Assembly: GCF_900104335.1 (NCBI RefSeq)
Contig: NZ_FMXT01000001.1
Span: forward strand, 434,001 to 498,000
Origin: Pseudobutyrivibrio sp. YE44
GTDB taxonomy: Bacteria > Bacillota > Clostridia > Lachnospirales > Lachnospiraceae
Length of the DNA: 64,000 nt
Direction of reading: 5' to 3'
Made by a program: the position numbers and the translations under genes. Every line of letters begins with the position of its first letter. Within the stretch, counting starts at the first letter, position 1. Shown piece after piece: positions 26,771 to 35,745 of this stretch. The notes below the pieces were generated by a model. That model was not told the origin of the DNA. It worked only from the letters and a program-made list of their open reading frames with translations, and did no database searches.

Positions 26771-27055
26771 ATGTTACAGATGAACCTTCAGTTCTTCGCT
26801 CATAAAAAGGGTGTAGGCTCTACAAAGAACGGTAGAGATTCAGAGTCTAAGAGATTAGGCGCTAAGAGAGCAGACGGTCAGTTCGTTAAGGCTGGCAACA
26901 TTCTTTACAGACAGCGTGGTACAAAGATTCTTCCAGGCAACAATGTAGGTCTCGGTGGAGATGATACACTTTTTGCTTTAGTTGATGGTGTACTTCGTTT
27001 CGAAAGAAAAGGTAGAGACAAGAAGCAGGCTTCTGTCTATCCAGTAGAACAGTAA
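26771..27055 (+). CDS. rpmA: 50S ribosomal protein L27 with Prp-cleavable extension
   Basis: A 94-residue L27, located near the peptidyl transferase centre. The first nine residues, MLQMNLQFF, are the Firmicutes extension; Prp is known to cut after the FF, leaving [20 protein letters not shown] as the mature N terminus. AAGGAGGTG at the end of prp serves as ribosome binding site. A terminator follows. Confidence 0.98.
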   Translation: MLQMNLQFFAHKKGVGSTKNGRDSESKRLGAKRADGQFVKAGNILYRQRGTKILPGNNVGLGGDDTLFALVDGVLRFERKGRDKKQASVYPVEQ

Positions 27056-27061
27056 TTATTT

Positions 27062-28401
<1,340 letters not shown>

Positions 28402-28410
28402 GAGGCAAAA

Positions 28411-28698
28411 ATGACTAACAAGCAAAGAGCTTATTTATCATCTCTTGCAGCTGATCTTAGCCCAATTTTGCAAATTGGAAAAGCCAGCCTTACACCTGAG
28501 TATACAAACGCAGTTGATGAGGCTTTAGAAGCAAGAGAGCTTATTAAAATAAATGTTTTAAAGAATTGTTTTGATGATCCTAAGGAAATCGCTCAGGTTC
28601 TTTCAGAGCGTACACATTCTGAGGTAGTCAGAGTTATCGGCAGAAAAATTATACTTTACAGACCAGCGAAGAAGCCTACAATTAAGCTTCCTCAGTAA
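28411..28698 (+). CDS. yhbY: YhbY family RNA-binding protein
   Basis: A 95-residue CRM-domain protein that associates with pre-50S ribosomes. It starts TNKQRAYLSSLAADLSPILQ, keeps the GKASLTPEYTNAVDEALEARELIK block and ends with GRKIILYRP. The position between obgE and nadD is usual. AGGAGG precedes the ATG. Confidence 0.93.
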   Translation: MTNKQRAYLSSLAADLSPILQIGKASLTPEYTNAVDEALEARELIKINVLKNCFDDPKEIAQVLSERTHSEVVRVIGRKIILYRPAKKPTIKLPQ

Positions 28699-28707
28699 GG
28701 AGATATC

Positions 28708-29901
28708 ATGAGAATTGGTATATATGGAGGCACCTTTAATCCAATTCATAATACACACCTTGAGATTGCTAAGGCTGCAAAGAGTCAGTATGCCCTTGAT
28801 AAGGTATTCTTTCTTATAGCAGGAACTCCTCCTCATAAGAACACCGCTGAAGCAGTTGCTGATTCTTGTAGACTTGAAATGCTTTCCTTGGCAATTTCAA
28901 GTGAAAAAGATTTCTATATTGATGATAGAGAGATATATAGAGCAGGAAAAAGCTATTCTTATATTACTATTAAAGAGTTAAAGGAAGAGCATCCTAATGA
29001 TGAAATCTTTTTTATCATGGGCAGTGATAGCCTCTTAAACTTTAATACATGGGTTAATCCGGATATTATCTCAAAGTATTCTTCTATACTTGTAGCACCA
29101 AGGTTAGGAGATGAGATAGAAGAGATAACAAGTGTTATTGAGGAATGTAAAAGCTTATATGAAGGCGATTTTCTTCTTATAAACTATGTTGCAAATGGAA
29201 TTGCTTCATCTACTGTTAGAGCAGGCTTTTATAAGGATTTATCAGTTAGAGAAGCTTTAGGTTCACAGGTAATTGATTATATAATTGAACATAATCTATA
29301 TAACCAATATAACTACACCTATCAGGATGTAATAAATTTATCTGAAGAGATGAAAAAAGAGCTTAAACCTGGTCGATACAACCATACCTTGGGAGTGGCT
29401 AGTACAGCTTATGATTTAGCTATAAACTGGAATTATCCTGCTTATACAGCAATGGTTGCAGGCATGCTTCACGATTGTGCTAAATGTATTTCAGATGAAA
29501 AAAGACTAGAGGAATGCGCAAAAAACAATATTCCTGTTACTGAAATTGAAAAGGAATATCCACATTTGCTGCATGGTAAGGTTGGGGCCTTATATTGTAA
29601 AGAGAAATATCAGGTTTTTGATGAGCAAATTGCACATGCAATAGCTGTACATACCACAGGATGCCCTAATATGAATCTATTAGATAAAATCATTTATGTG
29701 GCAGATTATATCGAACCTGGTCGAAACAAGCAGCCTAGACTTGATATTATAAGGTATATGGCCTATACAGACTTAGACAAATGCGTCTATATGATTCTAG
29801 AGGATTCAGTAGCTTACTTAAGTGAAAATCCTGATATGGTTGATCCAACCACAATAGATACCTACAATTATTATGTTAACTATATGAAAGAAAAGAGGTA
29901 A
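28708..29901 (+). CDS. nadD: Fused nicotinate-nucleotide adenylyltransferase and YqeK HD phosphohydrolase
   Basis: A 397-residue fusion. Residues 1-200 are NadD, which adenylates nicotinate mononucleotide in NAD synthesis: GIYGGTFNPIHNTH with HxxH at 14-17, and ASSTVRAGFYK. Residues about 205-397 are YqeK, an HD hydrolase that splits diadenosine tetraphosphate symmetrically: His near 226 (RYNHTLGVA), the HD pair near 254 (MLHDCAKC), and IAVHTTG. In Bacillus the two are separate neighbouring genes. No internal stop or frameshift is seen; similar fusions occur in Lachnospiraceae. Confidence 0.94.
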   Translation: MRIGIYGGTFNPIHNTHLEIAKAAKSQYALDKVFFLIAGTPPHKNTAEAVADSCRLEMLSLAISSEKDFYIDDREIYRAGKSYSYITIKELKEEHPNDEIFFIMGSDSLLNFNTWVNPDIISKYSSILVAPRLGDEIEEITSVIEECKSLYEGDFLLINYVANGIASSTVRAGFYKDLSVREALGSQVIDYIIEHNLYNQYNYTYQDVINLSEEMKKELKPGRYNHTLGVASTAYDLAINWNYPAYTAMVAGMLHDCAKCISDEKRLEECAKNNIPVTEIEKEYPHLLHGKVGALYCKEKYQVFDEQIAHAIAVHTTGCPNMNLLDKIIYVADYIEPGRNKQPRLDIIRYMAYTDLDKCVYMILEDSVAYLSENPDMVDPTTIDTYNYYVNYMKEKR

Positions 29902-29904
29902 AAG

Positions 29905-30252
29905 ATGGAAGCAAGAGAAATGGCAAAGATTGTTTGCAAGGCACTTGAAGATAAAAAGGCCATTGATGTTAAAGCAATTGATATTTCAAATATTAGCGTT
30001 ATGGCAGATTATTTCATCGTTGCTTCTGCATCAAATATAAATCAGCTTAATGCAATGCAGGATGAAGTTGATAGAGTTCTTTTTGAGCAGGGAATTCACG
30101 CAAAGTCAATCGAAGGAAATCGCCAAAGTACTTGGGTGCTTATGGATTATGAGGATGTTATTGTACATCTTTTTGATGAAGAAGATAGACTTTTCTATGA
30201 TCTTGAAAGAATCTGGCAGGACGGAATTCTTATTGATGCAAAGGATCTTTAA
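29905..30252 (+). CDS. rsfS: Ribosomal silencing factor RsfS
   Basis: A 115-residue RsfS (Iojap) protein that binds L14 and blocks subunit joining when nutrients are low. KAIDVKAIDISNISVMADYF, IVASASNINQLNAM and WVLMDYEDVIVHLF are the family blocks. It lies three bases after nadD-yqeK. A strong terminator follows. Confidence 0.96.
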   Translation: MEAREMAKIVCKALEDKKAIDVKAIDISNISVMADYFIVASASNINQLNAMQDEVDRVLFEQGIHAKSIEGNRQSTWVLMDYEDVIVHLFDEEDRLFYDLERIWQDGILIDAKDL

Positions 30253-30257
30253 AAATG

Positions 30258-30286
30258 AAAGGACGACCGAAAGGTCGTCCTTTTTT
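30258..30286. terminator. Strong terminator between rsfS and lexA
   Basis: AAAGGACGACC pairs with GGTCGTCCTTT around a GAAA tetraloop, followed by six T at 30281-30286. On the minus strand the flanking A-rich sequence reads as T, so lexA transcripts may also stop here. The lexA stop codon lies at its edge. Confidence 0.92.
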
Positions 30287-30899
30287 AGAAGAAACGGAAG
30301 ACTCCGAATACTTTTCCTAAGATAATACAATTGTCTACGATGATTGGATCCATAGTGTCGTTTTCTGGTTGAAGACGAATATGTCCATCCTCTTTATAGA
30401 ATGTCTTTACAGTAGCGCTATCATCTACAAGAGCTACAACCATATCACCATTTCTGGCAGTATCTTGCTGCATAACAATAATTGTATCTCCATCAAGAAT
30501 ACCAGCATTAATCATTGATTCCCCTTTAACCTTTAACATAAAGGACTGTTGATTAGGCATGTGCTCAGCTGGGATAGGGAAGTACTCTGAAATGTTTTGT
30601 ATAGCAAGAAGTGGCTGACCAGCAGCAACATTTCCGACTACAGGAACATTAACAACCTCTCGACGAACAACATTGAAGCTGTCATCAACGATTTCGATTG
30701 CACGAGGCTTAGATGGGTCTCGCTTTATATAACCATTTTTTTCAAGTGTTTCAAGATGAGAGTGGATAGAAGATGTAGATTTAAGATTACATGCATCACA
30801 AAGCTCTCTAACAGTAGGTGGATATCCTTTATTTAGTATTTCAGCTTTAATTACTTCAAGAATTTCACGCTGTTTAGCAGATATTTTTCCGTATGCCAT
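30285..30899 (-). CDS. lexA: LexA repressor
   Basis: A 204-residue SOS repressor. The N-terminal winged helix (1-65) includes PPTVRELCDACNLKSTSSIHSHL. The self-cleavage site is Ala93-Gly94 in VGNVAAGQP. The catalytic pair is Ser128 (GESM) and Lys165 (TVKTF). The frame is open upstream, but AAAGGAG ten bases before this ATG and the family start MAYGKISAKQ fix the start. A predicted LexA-type site lies in its own promoter, so autoregulation is likely. It is divergent from a yneA-like gene, as in Bacillus. Confidence 0.96.
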   Translation of the reverse strand: MAYGKISAKQREILEVIKAEILNKGYPPTVRELCDACNLKSTSSIHSHLETLEKNGYIKRDPSKPRAIEIVDDSFNVVRREVVNVPVVGNVAAGQPLLAIQNISEYFPIPAEHMPNQQSFMLKVKGESMINAGILDGDTIIVMQQDTARNGDMVVALVDDSATVKTFYKEDGHIRLQPENDTMDPIIVDNCIILGKVFGVFRFF

Positions 30900-30932
30900 A
30901 AGGAATATTCTCCTTTCATTTTTTCTAAAATT

Positions 30933-30961
30933 ACTGTAACACAAGGAACATACTTTTGCAA
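30933..30961 (-). promoter_or_regulatory. Candidate lexA promoter
   Basis: On the minus strand TTGCAA (30956-30961) and TACAGT (30933-30938) have a 17-base spacer, about 35 bases before the lexA start. A LexA-box-like sequence fills most of the spacer. Confidence 0.55.
30945..30958. promoter_or_regulatory. LexA-box-like site in the lexA promoter
   Basis: GGAACATACTTTTG matches the Bacillus-type palindrome CGAAC-N4-GTTCG at 7 of 10 fixed positions, with an intact GAAC half. It lies in the lexA promoter spacer, fitting autorepression. Confidence 0.45.
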
Positions 30962-30971
30962 ACAAATTTTC

Positions 30972-30985
30972 CGAATTTTTGTTCG
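30972..30985. promoter_or_regulatory. LexA box
   Basis: CGAATTTTTGTTCG matches CGAAC-N4-GTTCG at 9 of 10 fixed positions. It stands between the lexA and yneA promoters, where a bound repressor could act on both. Confidence 0.7.
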
Positions 30986-30993
30986 AAAAAATG

Positions 30994-31022
30994 TTGACAA
31001 ACGATTGTTCGTGTAATATATT
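30994..31022 (+). promoter_or_regulatory. yneA promoter with a LexA box in its spacer
   Basis: TTGACA (30994-30999) and TATATT (31017-31022) have a 17-base spacer. CAAACGATTGTTCG (30998-31011) matches the LexA box at 9 of 10 fixed positions and lies between the two elements. A weaker partial box, GAACAGATGTTT, follows at 31030-31041. Tight SOS control of yneA is expected. Confidence 0.78.
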
Positions 31023-31068
31023 CTATTCAGAACAGATGTTTTCGAACGAATATTTGGAGGCGGTTATT

Positions 31069-31386
31069 ATGAGAATGAAATCAAAGGGTAAGTTACATAG
31101 TCAGGCACTTGTTATTATGTTTGTTTGCTTAACTGTTATATCAGCCTTTGTATTCTTTAGTAATAGAGCAGAAGCAGACAATAGTAAAGAGGTTAATACC
31201 TATTATACAAGCTATGAGGTACAGCCAGGAGACACTTTATGGACCATAGCTGACGCTTTCATGACACCAGAACGATCAGATAAATCAGCATTCATTGACA
31301 ACATTAAAAAGCTTAATCATTTATCTTCAGATGATATTACAGCAGGCAATTATATAGTTATTGAGTATACAGTTGCTCAGCAGTAA
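31069..31386 (+). CDS. yneA: YneA-like SOS cell division inhibitor with LysM domain
   Basis: A 105-residue protein with a short basic N terminus, one membrane segment (about 12-30) and an extracellular LysM domain (about 45-101, YEVQPGDTLWTIADAF). Bacillus YneA has the same length, layout and place opposite lexA, and blocks division after DNA damage. The frame is open further upstream into the operators, but GGAGG eight bases before 31069 fixes the start. Assignment rests on layout and context as much as on sequence. Confidence 0.85.
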   Translation: MRMKSKGKLHSQALVIMFVCLTVISAFVFFSNRAEADNSKEVNTYYTSYEVQPGDTLWTIADAFMTPERSDKSAFIDNIKKLNHLSSDDITAGNYIVIEYTVAQQ

Positions 31387-31407
31387 AAGGCTTATTTCAT
31401 ATTTTCC

Positions 31408-31436
31408 TTCACTATGTTAATATACATATATATAGT
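31408..31436 (+). promoter_or_regulatory. Candidate promoter for the acyltransferase gene
   Basis: TTCACT (31408-31413) and TATAGT (31431-31436) are 17 bases apart in the 108-base gap after yneA. The surrounding TATA-rich repeat sequence lowers confidence. Confidence 0.35.
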
Positions 31437-31494
31437 TATATGATTCAGAAAGTATCAATATTTTGTATATCTTCATTTAATATAAAGGAAATAT

Positions 31495-32244
31495 ATGTTA
31501 AGATTTGTAATTGCAATTGTATCTAATTTAAAAAGAGCACCAAAGCTTGTTAGTACAATGCGTAAAATGAGCAAGCATAAGGATAGATATCCAGAGAAGG
31601 TTCGTTATGCTTATGCGCTAAAGCTAATTCGTCATATTAAAAAGAGTGCTCGAATAACCACCGAGGTTTATGGAGCAGAAAATCTTCCTAAAGAGGGCGG
31701 TTACATAATGTATCCTAATCATCAGGGGAAATACGATGCACTTGGTATTATGTACGCTCATAAAGAGCCCTGCACCTTTGTTATGGATAAGGCAAAGTCC
31801 TATGGTTTTCTTGTGAGAGAAATTGTTGATTTATTAGGAGCAAAAAGGCTTAAACTTGATGATGTTCGCCAGAATATGAAGTTAATGGATAATATTACTG
31901 AGGAAGTAAAACAGGGAAAGCGTTTTATTCTGTTTTCTGAGGGTGGATATAATCATAATGGCAATATTGTTAAGCGTTTTAAGCCTGGTAGCTTTAAATG
32001 CGCTATGAGAGCCCAGGTTCCAATTATTCCTGTTACTCTTATAGACTCATATTTAGCTTTTAATAGTTTAAAGAGAGGTCCAATTACTACAAAAGTAATA
32101 TTTGGTAAACCAATTTATTACGATACTTACAAAGATATGAAAACTACAGATGTAGCAACAATAGTTAGAAACTCTATTATCACAACTATGGAAGAATATG
32201 GCATAAGTGATAATAAAATCGAAGATTCTGCTCAAATTATTTAG
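31495..32244 (+). CDS. Lysophospholipid acyltransferase (PlsC family)
   Basis: A 249-residue acyltransferase. The catalytic motif HX4D is H76-D81 in YPNHQGKYDALG; the second conserved block FSEGGYNHNG is near 148-157, and VPIIPVTLIDSY is the fourth. PlsC adds the second acyl chain to lysophosphatidic acid; close paralogues act on other lysolipids. It starts with one weak hydrophobic segment. AAAGGAAATAT precedes the ATG. It has no pathway partner next to it. Confidence 0.87.
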   Translation: MLRFVIAIVSNLKRAPKLVSTMRKMSKHKDRYPEKVRYAYALKLIRHIKKSARITTEVYGAENLPKEGGYIMYPNHQGKYDALGIMYAHKEPCTFVMDKAKSYGFLVREIVDLLGAKRLKLDDVRQNMKLMDNITEEVKQGKRFILFSEGGYNHNGNIVKRFKPGSFKCAMRAQVPIIPVTLIDSYLAFNSLKRGPITTKVIFGKPIYYDTYKDMKTTDVATIVRNSIITTMEEYGISDNKIEDSAQII

Positions 32245-32255
32245 CTAAAAACTAA

Positions 32256-32284
32256 TTGACCTAAAAGGTTCAAAATGTTAAATT
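32256..32284 (+). promoter_or_regulatory. Weak candidate promoter for the lipoprotein gene
   Basis: TTGACC (32256-32261) and TAAATT (32279-32284) are 17 bases apart, about 87 bases before the lipoprotein start. The -10 is poor. Confidence 0.3.
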
Positions 32285-32370
32285 ATTACAGTATGTTTTA
32301 CACACATCCATTGAGTTATGAAAAATATTAAATTATGTAACAAAAACGAGTTAGGAGAATTATACTTTCA

Positions 32371-32820
32371 ATGAGATGTAAAAAAATAATTACTGTAATA
32401 TCTTTAGTTTCTTTAATGTCAATGCTTTTTCTTGTAGGTTGCAAGAAAGAGGATACCCTTTTTAATGGAAATGATTTCCGTGTTGGAAATTGGGGTGATC
32501 CATTATATTTAATTGAAAAGAACGAAGGTGCAATGATTACACTTGAGGGTGATTCCCGTCTTGTTTATTGGGATTCATTCTTAGGATATGATGCGAATGT
32601 CTCTTATATTTTCTACGAGGAAAAGCTTTCTAATGGTTATTTTGAATTAGAATCATCACAGAGCACAGATATTGTCTATGCAAACGTTAATATTAAACTT
32701 GGCGAAATGTATGGTAAGCCAATAGCTGAAGATGAGAATTCTACAAAATACAAAAGAGGCAATGGTTATATCTATGTATCAAAAGCTGGCTTAAACTGTA
32801 CAGTTTTGATGGGGCAATAG
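32371..32820 (+). CDS. Small lipoprotein of unknown function
   Basis: A 149-residue secreted protein with a lipoprotein signal: basic MRCKKI, hydrophobic core and lipobox LVGC ending at Cys24. The mature part has no recognised domain; it repeats short aromatic, beta-rich stretches (FRVGNWGDPLYLIEKNEG, YIFYEEKLSNGYFELE). NWGD and the AMITLEGDSRLVYW stretch hint at a small beta-sandwich, but no name can be given. The AGGAG upstream is about 13 bases from the ATG, rather far. Confidence 0.7.
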   Translation: MRCKKIITVISLVSLMSMLFLVGCKKEDTLFNGNDFRVGNWGDPLYLIEKNEGAMITLEGDSRLVYWDSFLGYDANVSYIFYEEKLSNGYFELESSQSTDIVYANVNIKLGEMYGKPIAEDENSTKYKRGNGYIYVSKAGLNCTVLMGQ

Positions 32821-32838
32821 TTTTATTGCTTCCGCATA

Positions 32839-32874
32839 TATCTATCGGATAAATATCTGTTTTTCCGATAGATA
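32839..32874. repeat. Perfect 11-bp inverted repeat before the recombinase gene
   Basis: TATCTATCGGA (32839-32849) and TCCGATAGATA (32864-32874) are separated by 14 bases. It has no T tract after it, and the right arm coincides with a -35-like TAGATA. It could be a protein-binding operator, a recombination site or an RNA hairpin. Confidence 0.65.
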
Positions 32875-32897
32875 ATAGTAAATAAATACTATATAAT
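32869..32897 (+). promoter_or_regulatory. Candidate promoter of the tyrosine recombinase
   Basis: TATAAT (32892-32897) has TAGATA (32869-32874) 17 bases upstream; that hexamer is the end of the inverted repeat. A protein bound to the repeat would cover the -35 element. Confidence 0.45.
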
Positions 32898-32927
32898 AGA
32901 TATATCATTATTTGGGAGGTTTTTGTT

Positions 32928-33992
32928 ATGGGTAAAGACTCAGACTTCTATAAGGACAAATCAAAGAATCAAAAGGTTAAATTACGCGAGCTTCAAGCTC
33001 AGCTTCCAAAGCCTGCATTAGATTACATCTATTCCAAGGAACAAACTACACAGACAAGCACTTTAATTTCCTATAGCTATGACTTGCTTACTTTTTTTCG
33101 ATTTTTAGCAGCCTCTAACCCTACAATTGCAGGTTCAGAGCTTAAAAAAATTGATTACAAGGTTCTAGATCAAATTACAGCTGATGATATTGAGGAATAC
33201 AAACGCTACTTAGAATTAAATACCGAAGGTGAGCAACATGAAAACAGCAAACGTGCCATTGCACGTAAATTATCGCCTCTTCGTAGCATGTACAAGTATT
33301 TACTTGCAAGAGAATTCGTTTCTAAGGATCCAACACAGCTTGTGGATTTGCCAAAGCTAAAAAAAGACAAAAATATTGTTCGGATGAATAACTATGAGGT
33401 TCAGTCTATTTTAGATGCCATTGAAAACGGTGAAGCCTTTGCCTCTGAACGTCAACGTAAATACAACCAAAAAACTCGAGGTCGTGATTTAGCAATACTC
33501 ACCTTAATGCTTAACACTGGTATTCGTGTCAGTGAATGTAATGGTCTTGATTTAAACGATATCGATTTTAATGTTAATTCTTTAACAATCGTACGCAAGG
33601 GTGGAGGTCAAGATATCATCTACTTCAACGATGATGTTTCTACTACTTTAAAAGACTATATTAATGGTGAACGAACCTACATCCTACCTGTAGATGGTCA
33701 CGAAGCAGCACTCTTCTATTCCCTCCAGGGTAAACGTCTTAGCGTTGATGCTATTGAAAATTTAGTTAAAAAATATGCTAAAATTGTAGTGCCAAATAAG
33801 AAAATTACGCCACATAAGCTTCGTAGTACTTATGGTACTGCTCTCTATCGTGAAACAGGGGATATAAGGCTGGTAGCGGACGTTTTAGGCCATGAAAATA
33901 TCAATACAACCATTGATTACTATGCTGCAATTGAGGATGAGCATAAGAAAATGGCCAGAAATGCTGTAGATTTCCGCAGAAACGATAATTAG
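32928..33992 (+). CDS. Tyrosine recombinase (XerC/D-like)
   Basis: A 354-residue site-specific recombinase. The N-terminal SAM-like DNA-binding domain (about 45-150) includes LISYSYDLLTFFRFLAAS. The catalytic set is complete: Arg near 197 (TGIRVSE), Lys near 223 (RKGGG), HKLR near 295-298, His near 322 (LGHENI) and Tyr near 331-332 (TTIDYYA). Integrase and Xer roles are both possible; the absence of phage or conjugation genes and the place in a core region favour a resident Xer-like role. Ribosome binding site GGGAGG. Confidence 0.85.
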   Translation: MGKDSDFYKDKSKNQKVKLRELQAQLPKPALDYIYSKEQTTQTSTLISYSYDLLTFFRFLAASNPTIAGSELKKIDYKVLDQITADDIEEYKRYLELNTEGEQHENSKRAIARKLSPLRSMYKYLLAREFVSKDPTQLVDLPKLKKDKNIVRMNNYEVQSILDAIENGEAFASERQRKYNQKTRGRDLAILTLMLNTGIRVSECNGLDLNDIDFNVNSLTIVRKGGGQDIIYFNDDVSTTLKDYINGERTYILPVDGHEAALFYSLQGKRLSVDAIENLVKKYAKIVVPNKKITPHKLRSTYGTALYRETGDIRLVADVLGHENINTTIDYYAAIEDEHKKMARNAVDFRRNDN

Positions 33993-34115
33993 TTATTATA
34001 ATTACATATTATAAAATAAGCACAACAAATCTAACTTAATACACAAAAGATTATTATATATTTTACGAATATACATGGCATAATAGATTGGAAATTTTTT
34101 TAGGAGATAATATAT

Positions 34116-35624
34116 ATGATAAAGAAAAATTGGCAATTCTATTTATATGGGTTATTTGTTTTTGTAGGGATGTTACTGTTTTTTACAGTTATTAATCCTT
34201 TAGTTGTTTATGATGCTGACGACTGGCTATATATTTATGCTATACGTTTACCAATTCCATTGTTACATTCTTGGAATCCTACAAGAATATTTCCAGAAGT
34301 TGCCATGCCTTCTGTATCAGCATTTGCAGCTTTTGTTATAAATCCAATACTAAACAACTATTGTCGTTCCTTAACACTGGCACATGGTTTATTTGGAAGT
34401 ATATTATTTACCATATATTTTGTTCAGTTTTCTTATCTATTTTATAAGCGTAAAATTGCTTCTTTAAATAAAAGTATTGCATATGGATGTCTATTTATTT
34501 TGCTTCACTTTATTTCTCATATTTTTATGGGAAGCAATAACTTCTTTATGATTGGCGCCATAGATTTAACCTGCTTTTATTATTACACTTTGTCAGCCAT
34601 ACTTAATGCAACTTTAGTTATGCATTTTATGTCTTATGGAAGCATTGATGATTGGTTTAAAAATAGTAATTTATTACACAAGATTATTATCTTTATTTGT
34701 TTGTATTTTGCTATTTTTTCAAATTTGTTTTCATCTGTAGTTCTTGCTACATACGTTGGAACAAACCTATTATTAAACCTCTTAAAAGATATTAAAAACA
34801 AATCTTTTGTTTTTAAGGATTTTTGCATAAATAATTGGTTAAAACTAGTAATTATCGCCTGGTGGTTCCTTACAAATATTCTTGAAACAACTGGTGGACG
34901 TGCTGATGGTATGCATAAAAGCATTCTATTCAATTTGCCTATATCTTTAATTGTTACTTTACTCAGCTTAATCGCTAAGAACGTATTTATAACTATATTA
35001 GATTTAGTTGTCTTTATAACCTGTTATAAGCTCTATAATAAAAAGCTGAATGAAACAGGTAAAAGCTTTGTGTTTTATATTGGCTTTACTGTTATTTACA
35101 TTGTATTGTTAAGCGCTTCAGTTAATCCTAATTATGCAATGCGAACAGAAGTCTCTATATGCTCATTATTCTATTTGTTTATGGGAATGATCTTGTGTTT
35201 AAATGAGCTTATAAAAGCCAATAAGAAATATAATAAATTGCCATTAATCTTAGCGGGCACAATATTATTATTATTTATTAATCCAGGAACACTTCTTCAG
35301 CATTACAACTATTCAAATATTTCATATGATAAGTGTGAAGCTGTAATGAATGATTTTATTGATCAGGTTAAAACTGCAGAACAAAATGGTCAAACAGAGA
35401 TTGTTCTTGAAATTCCTAGATTTGAAGAAGATACAAATTGGCCTATCAGCGATTTTGTATGCAATAGAGTTGTTGAATCTCTCTATATACACCAAATTGT
35501 CGACACCAATATAACCTGCAATGAAGTTAATATTACAGATGAGAAAAACGAACAATTTGGAATCAGTCCTGAAAGCTGGTACAGCCAAATGTCAAAATCA
35601 ATTAAAGAATTACTCCATATGTAG
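34116..35624 (+). CDS. Second polytopic membrane protein, GT-C-like
   Basis: A 502-residue protein with about 11-12 hydrophobic segments. After the first is an acidic motif (VVYDADDWLYIYA) comparable to the DDY motif of the protein at 22006-23442. A soluble C-terminal tail of about 110 residues includes EEDTNWPISDFVCNRVVESL, again like the other's DPDNWVNQSIADYYGI. I infer the same membrane glycosyltransferase-like family, substrate unknown. The gene is strikingly AT-rich and ends at a strong terminator, with no functional partners. Confidence 0.65.
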   Translation: MIKKNWQFYLYGLFVFVGMLLFFTVINPLVVYDADDWLYIYAIRLPIPLLHSWNPTRIFPEVAMPSVSAFAAFVINPILNNYCRSLTLAHGLFGSILFTIYFVQFSYLFYKRKIASLNKSIAYGCLFILLHFISHIFMGSNNFFMIGAIDLTCFYYYTLSAILNATLVMHFMSYGSIDDWFKNSNLLHKIIIFICLYFAIFSNLFSSVVLATYVGTNLLLNLLKDIKNKSFVFKDFCINNWLKLVIIAWWFLTNILETTGGRADGMHKSILFNLPISLIVTLLSLIAKNVFITILDLVVFITCYKLYNKKLNETGKSFVFYIGFTVIYIVLLSASVNPNYAMRTEVSICSLFYLFMGMILCLNELIKANKKYNKLPLILAGTILLLFINPGTLLQHYNYSNISYDKCEAVMNDFIDQVKTAEQNGQTEIVLEIPRFEEDTNWPISDFVCNRVVESLYIHQIVDTNITCNEVNITDEKNEQFGISPESWYSQMSKSIKELLHM

Positions 35625-35703
35625 CTCTTAACCATAGATTTTAAGTTGAAATAGAAAATTCATTCAGATTACTAATCTTACATAATAGATATTCAATAAA
35701 TAT

Positions 35704-35745
35704 AAAAGGTCTTCTAGAATATAAATCTAGAAGACCTTTTTCATT
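35704..35745. terminator. Bidirectional terminator
   Basis: A perfect 15-bp stem, 35704-35718 with 35726-35740, around a seven-base loop; T follows on one side and A precedes on the other. It serves the membrane protein gene (+) and the rluD-like operon (-), whose stop codon abuts it. Confidence 0.92.

Noticed and set aside
32839-32874. A chromosomal dif site for the adjacent tyrosine recombinase
   Set aside because: The spacer is 14 bases instead of 6-8 and the sequence does not resemble the Firmicutes dif consensus; kept only as an inverted repeat.
32928-33992. Integrase marking a prophage or integrative element
   Set aside because: No phage, conjugation or excisionase genes, no tRNA and no direct repeats nearby; the neighbours are chromosomal housekeeping genes.
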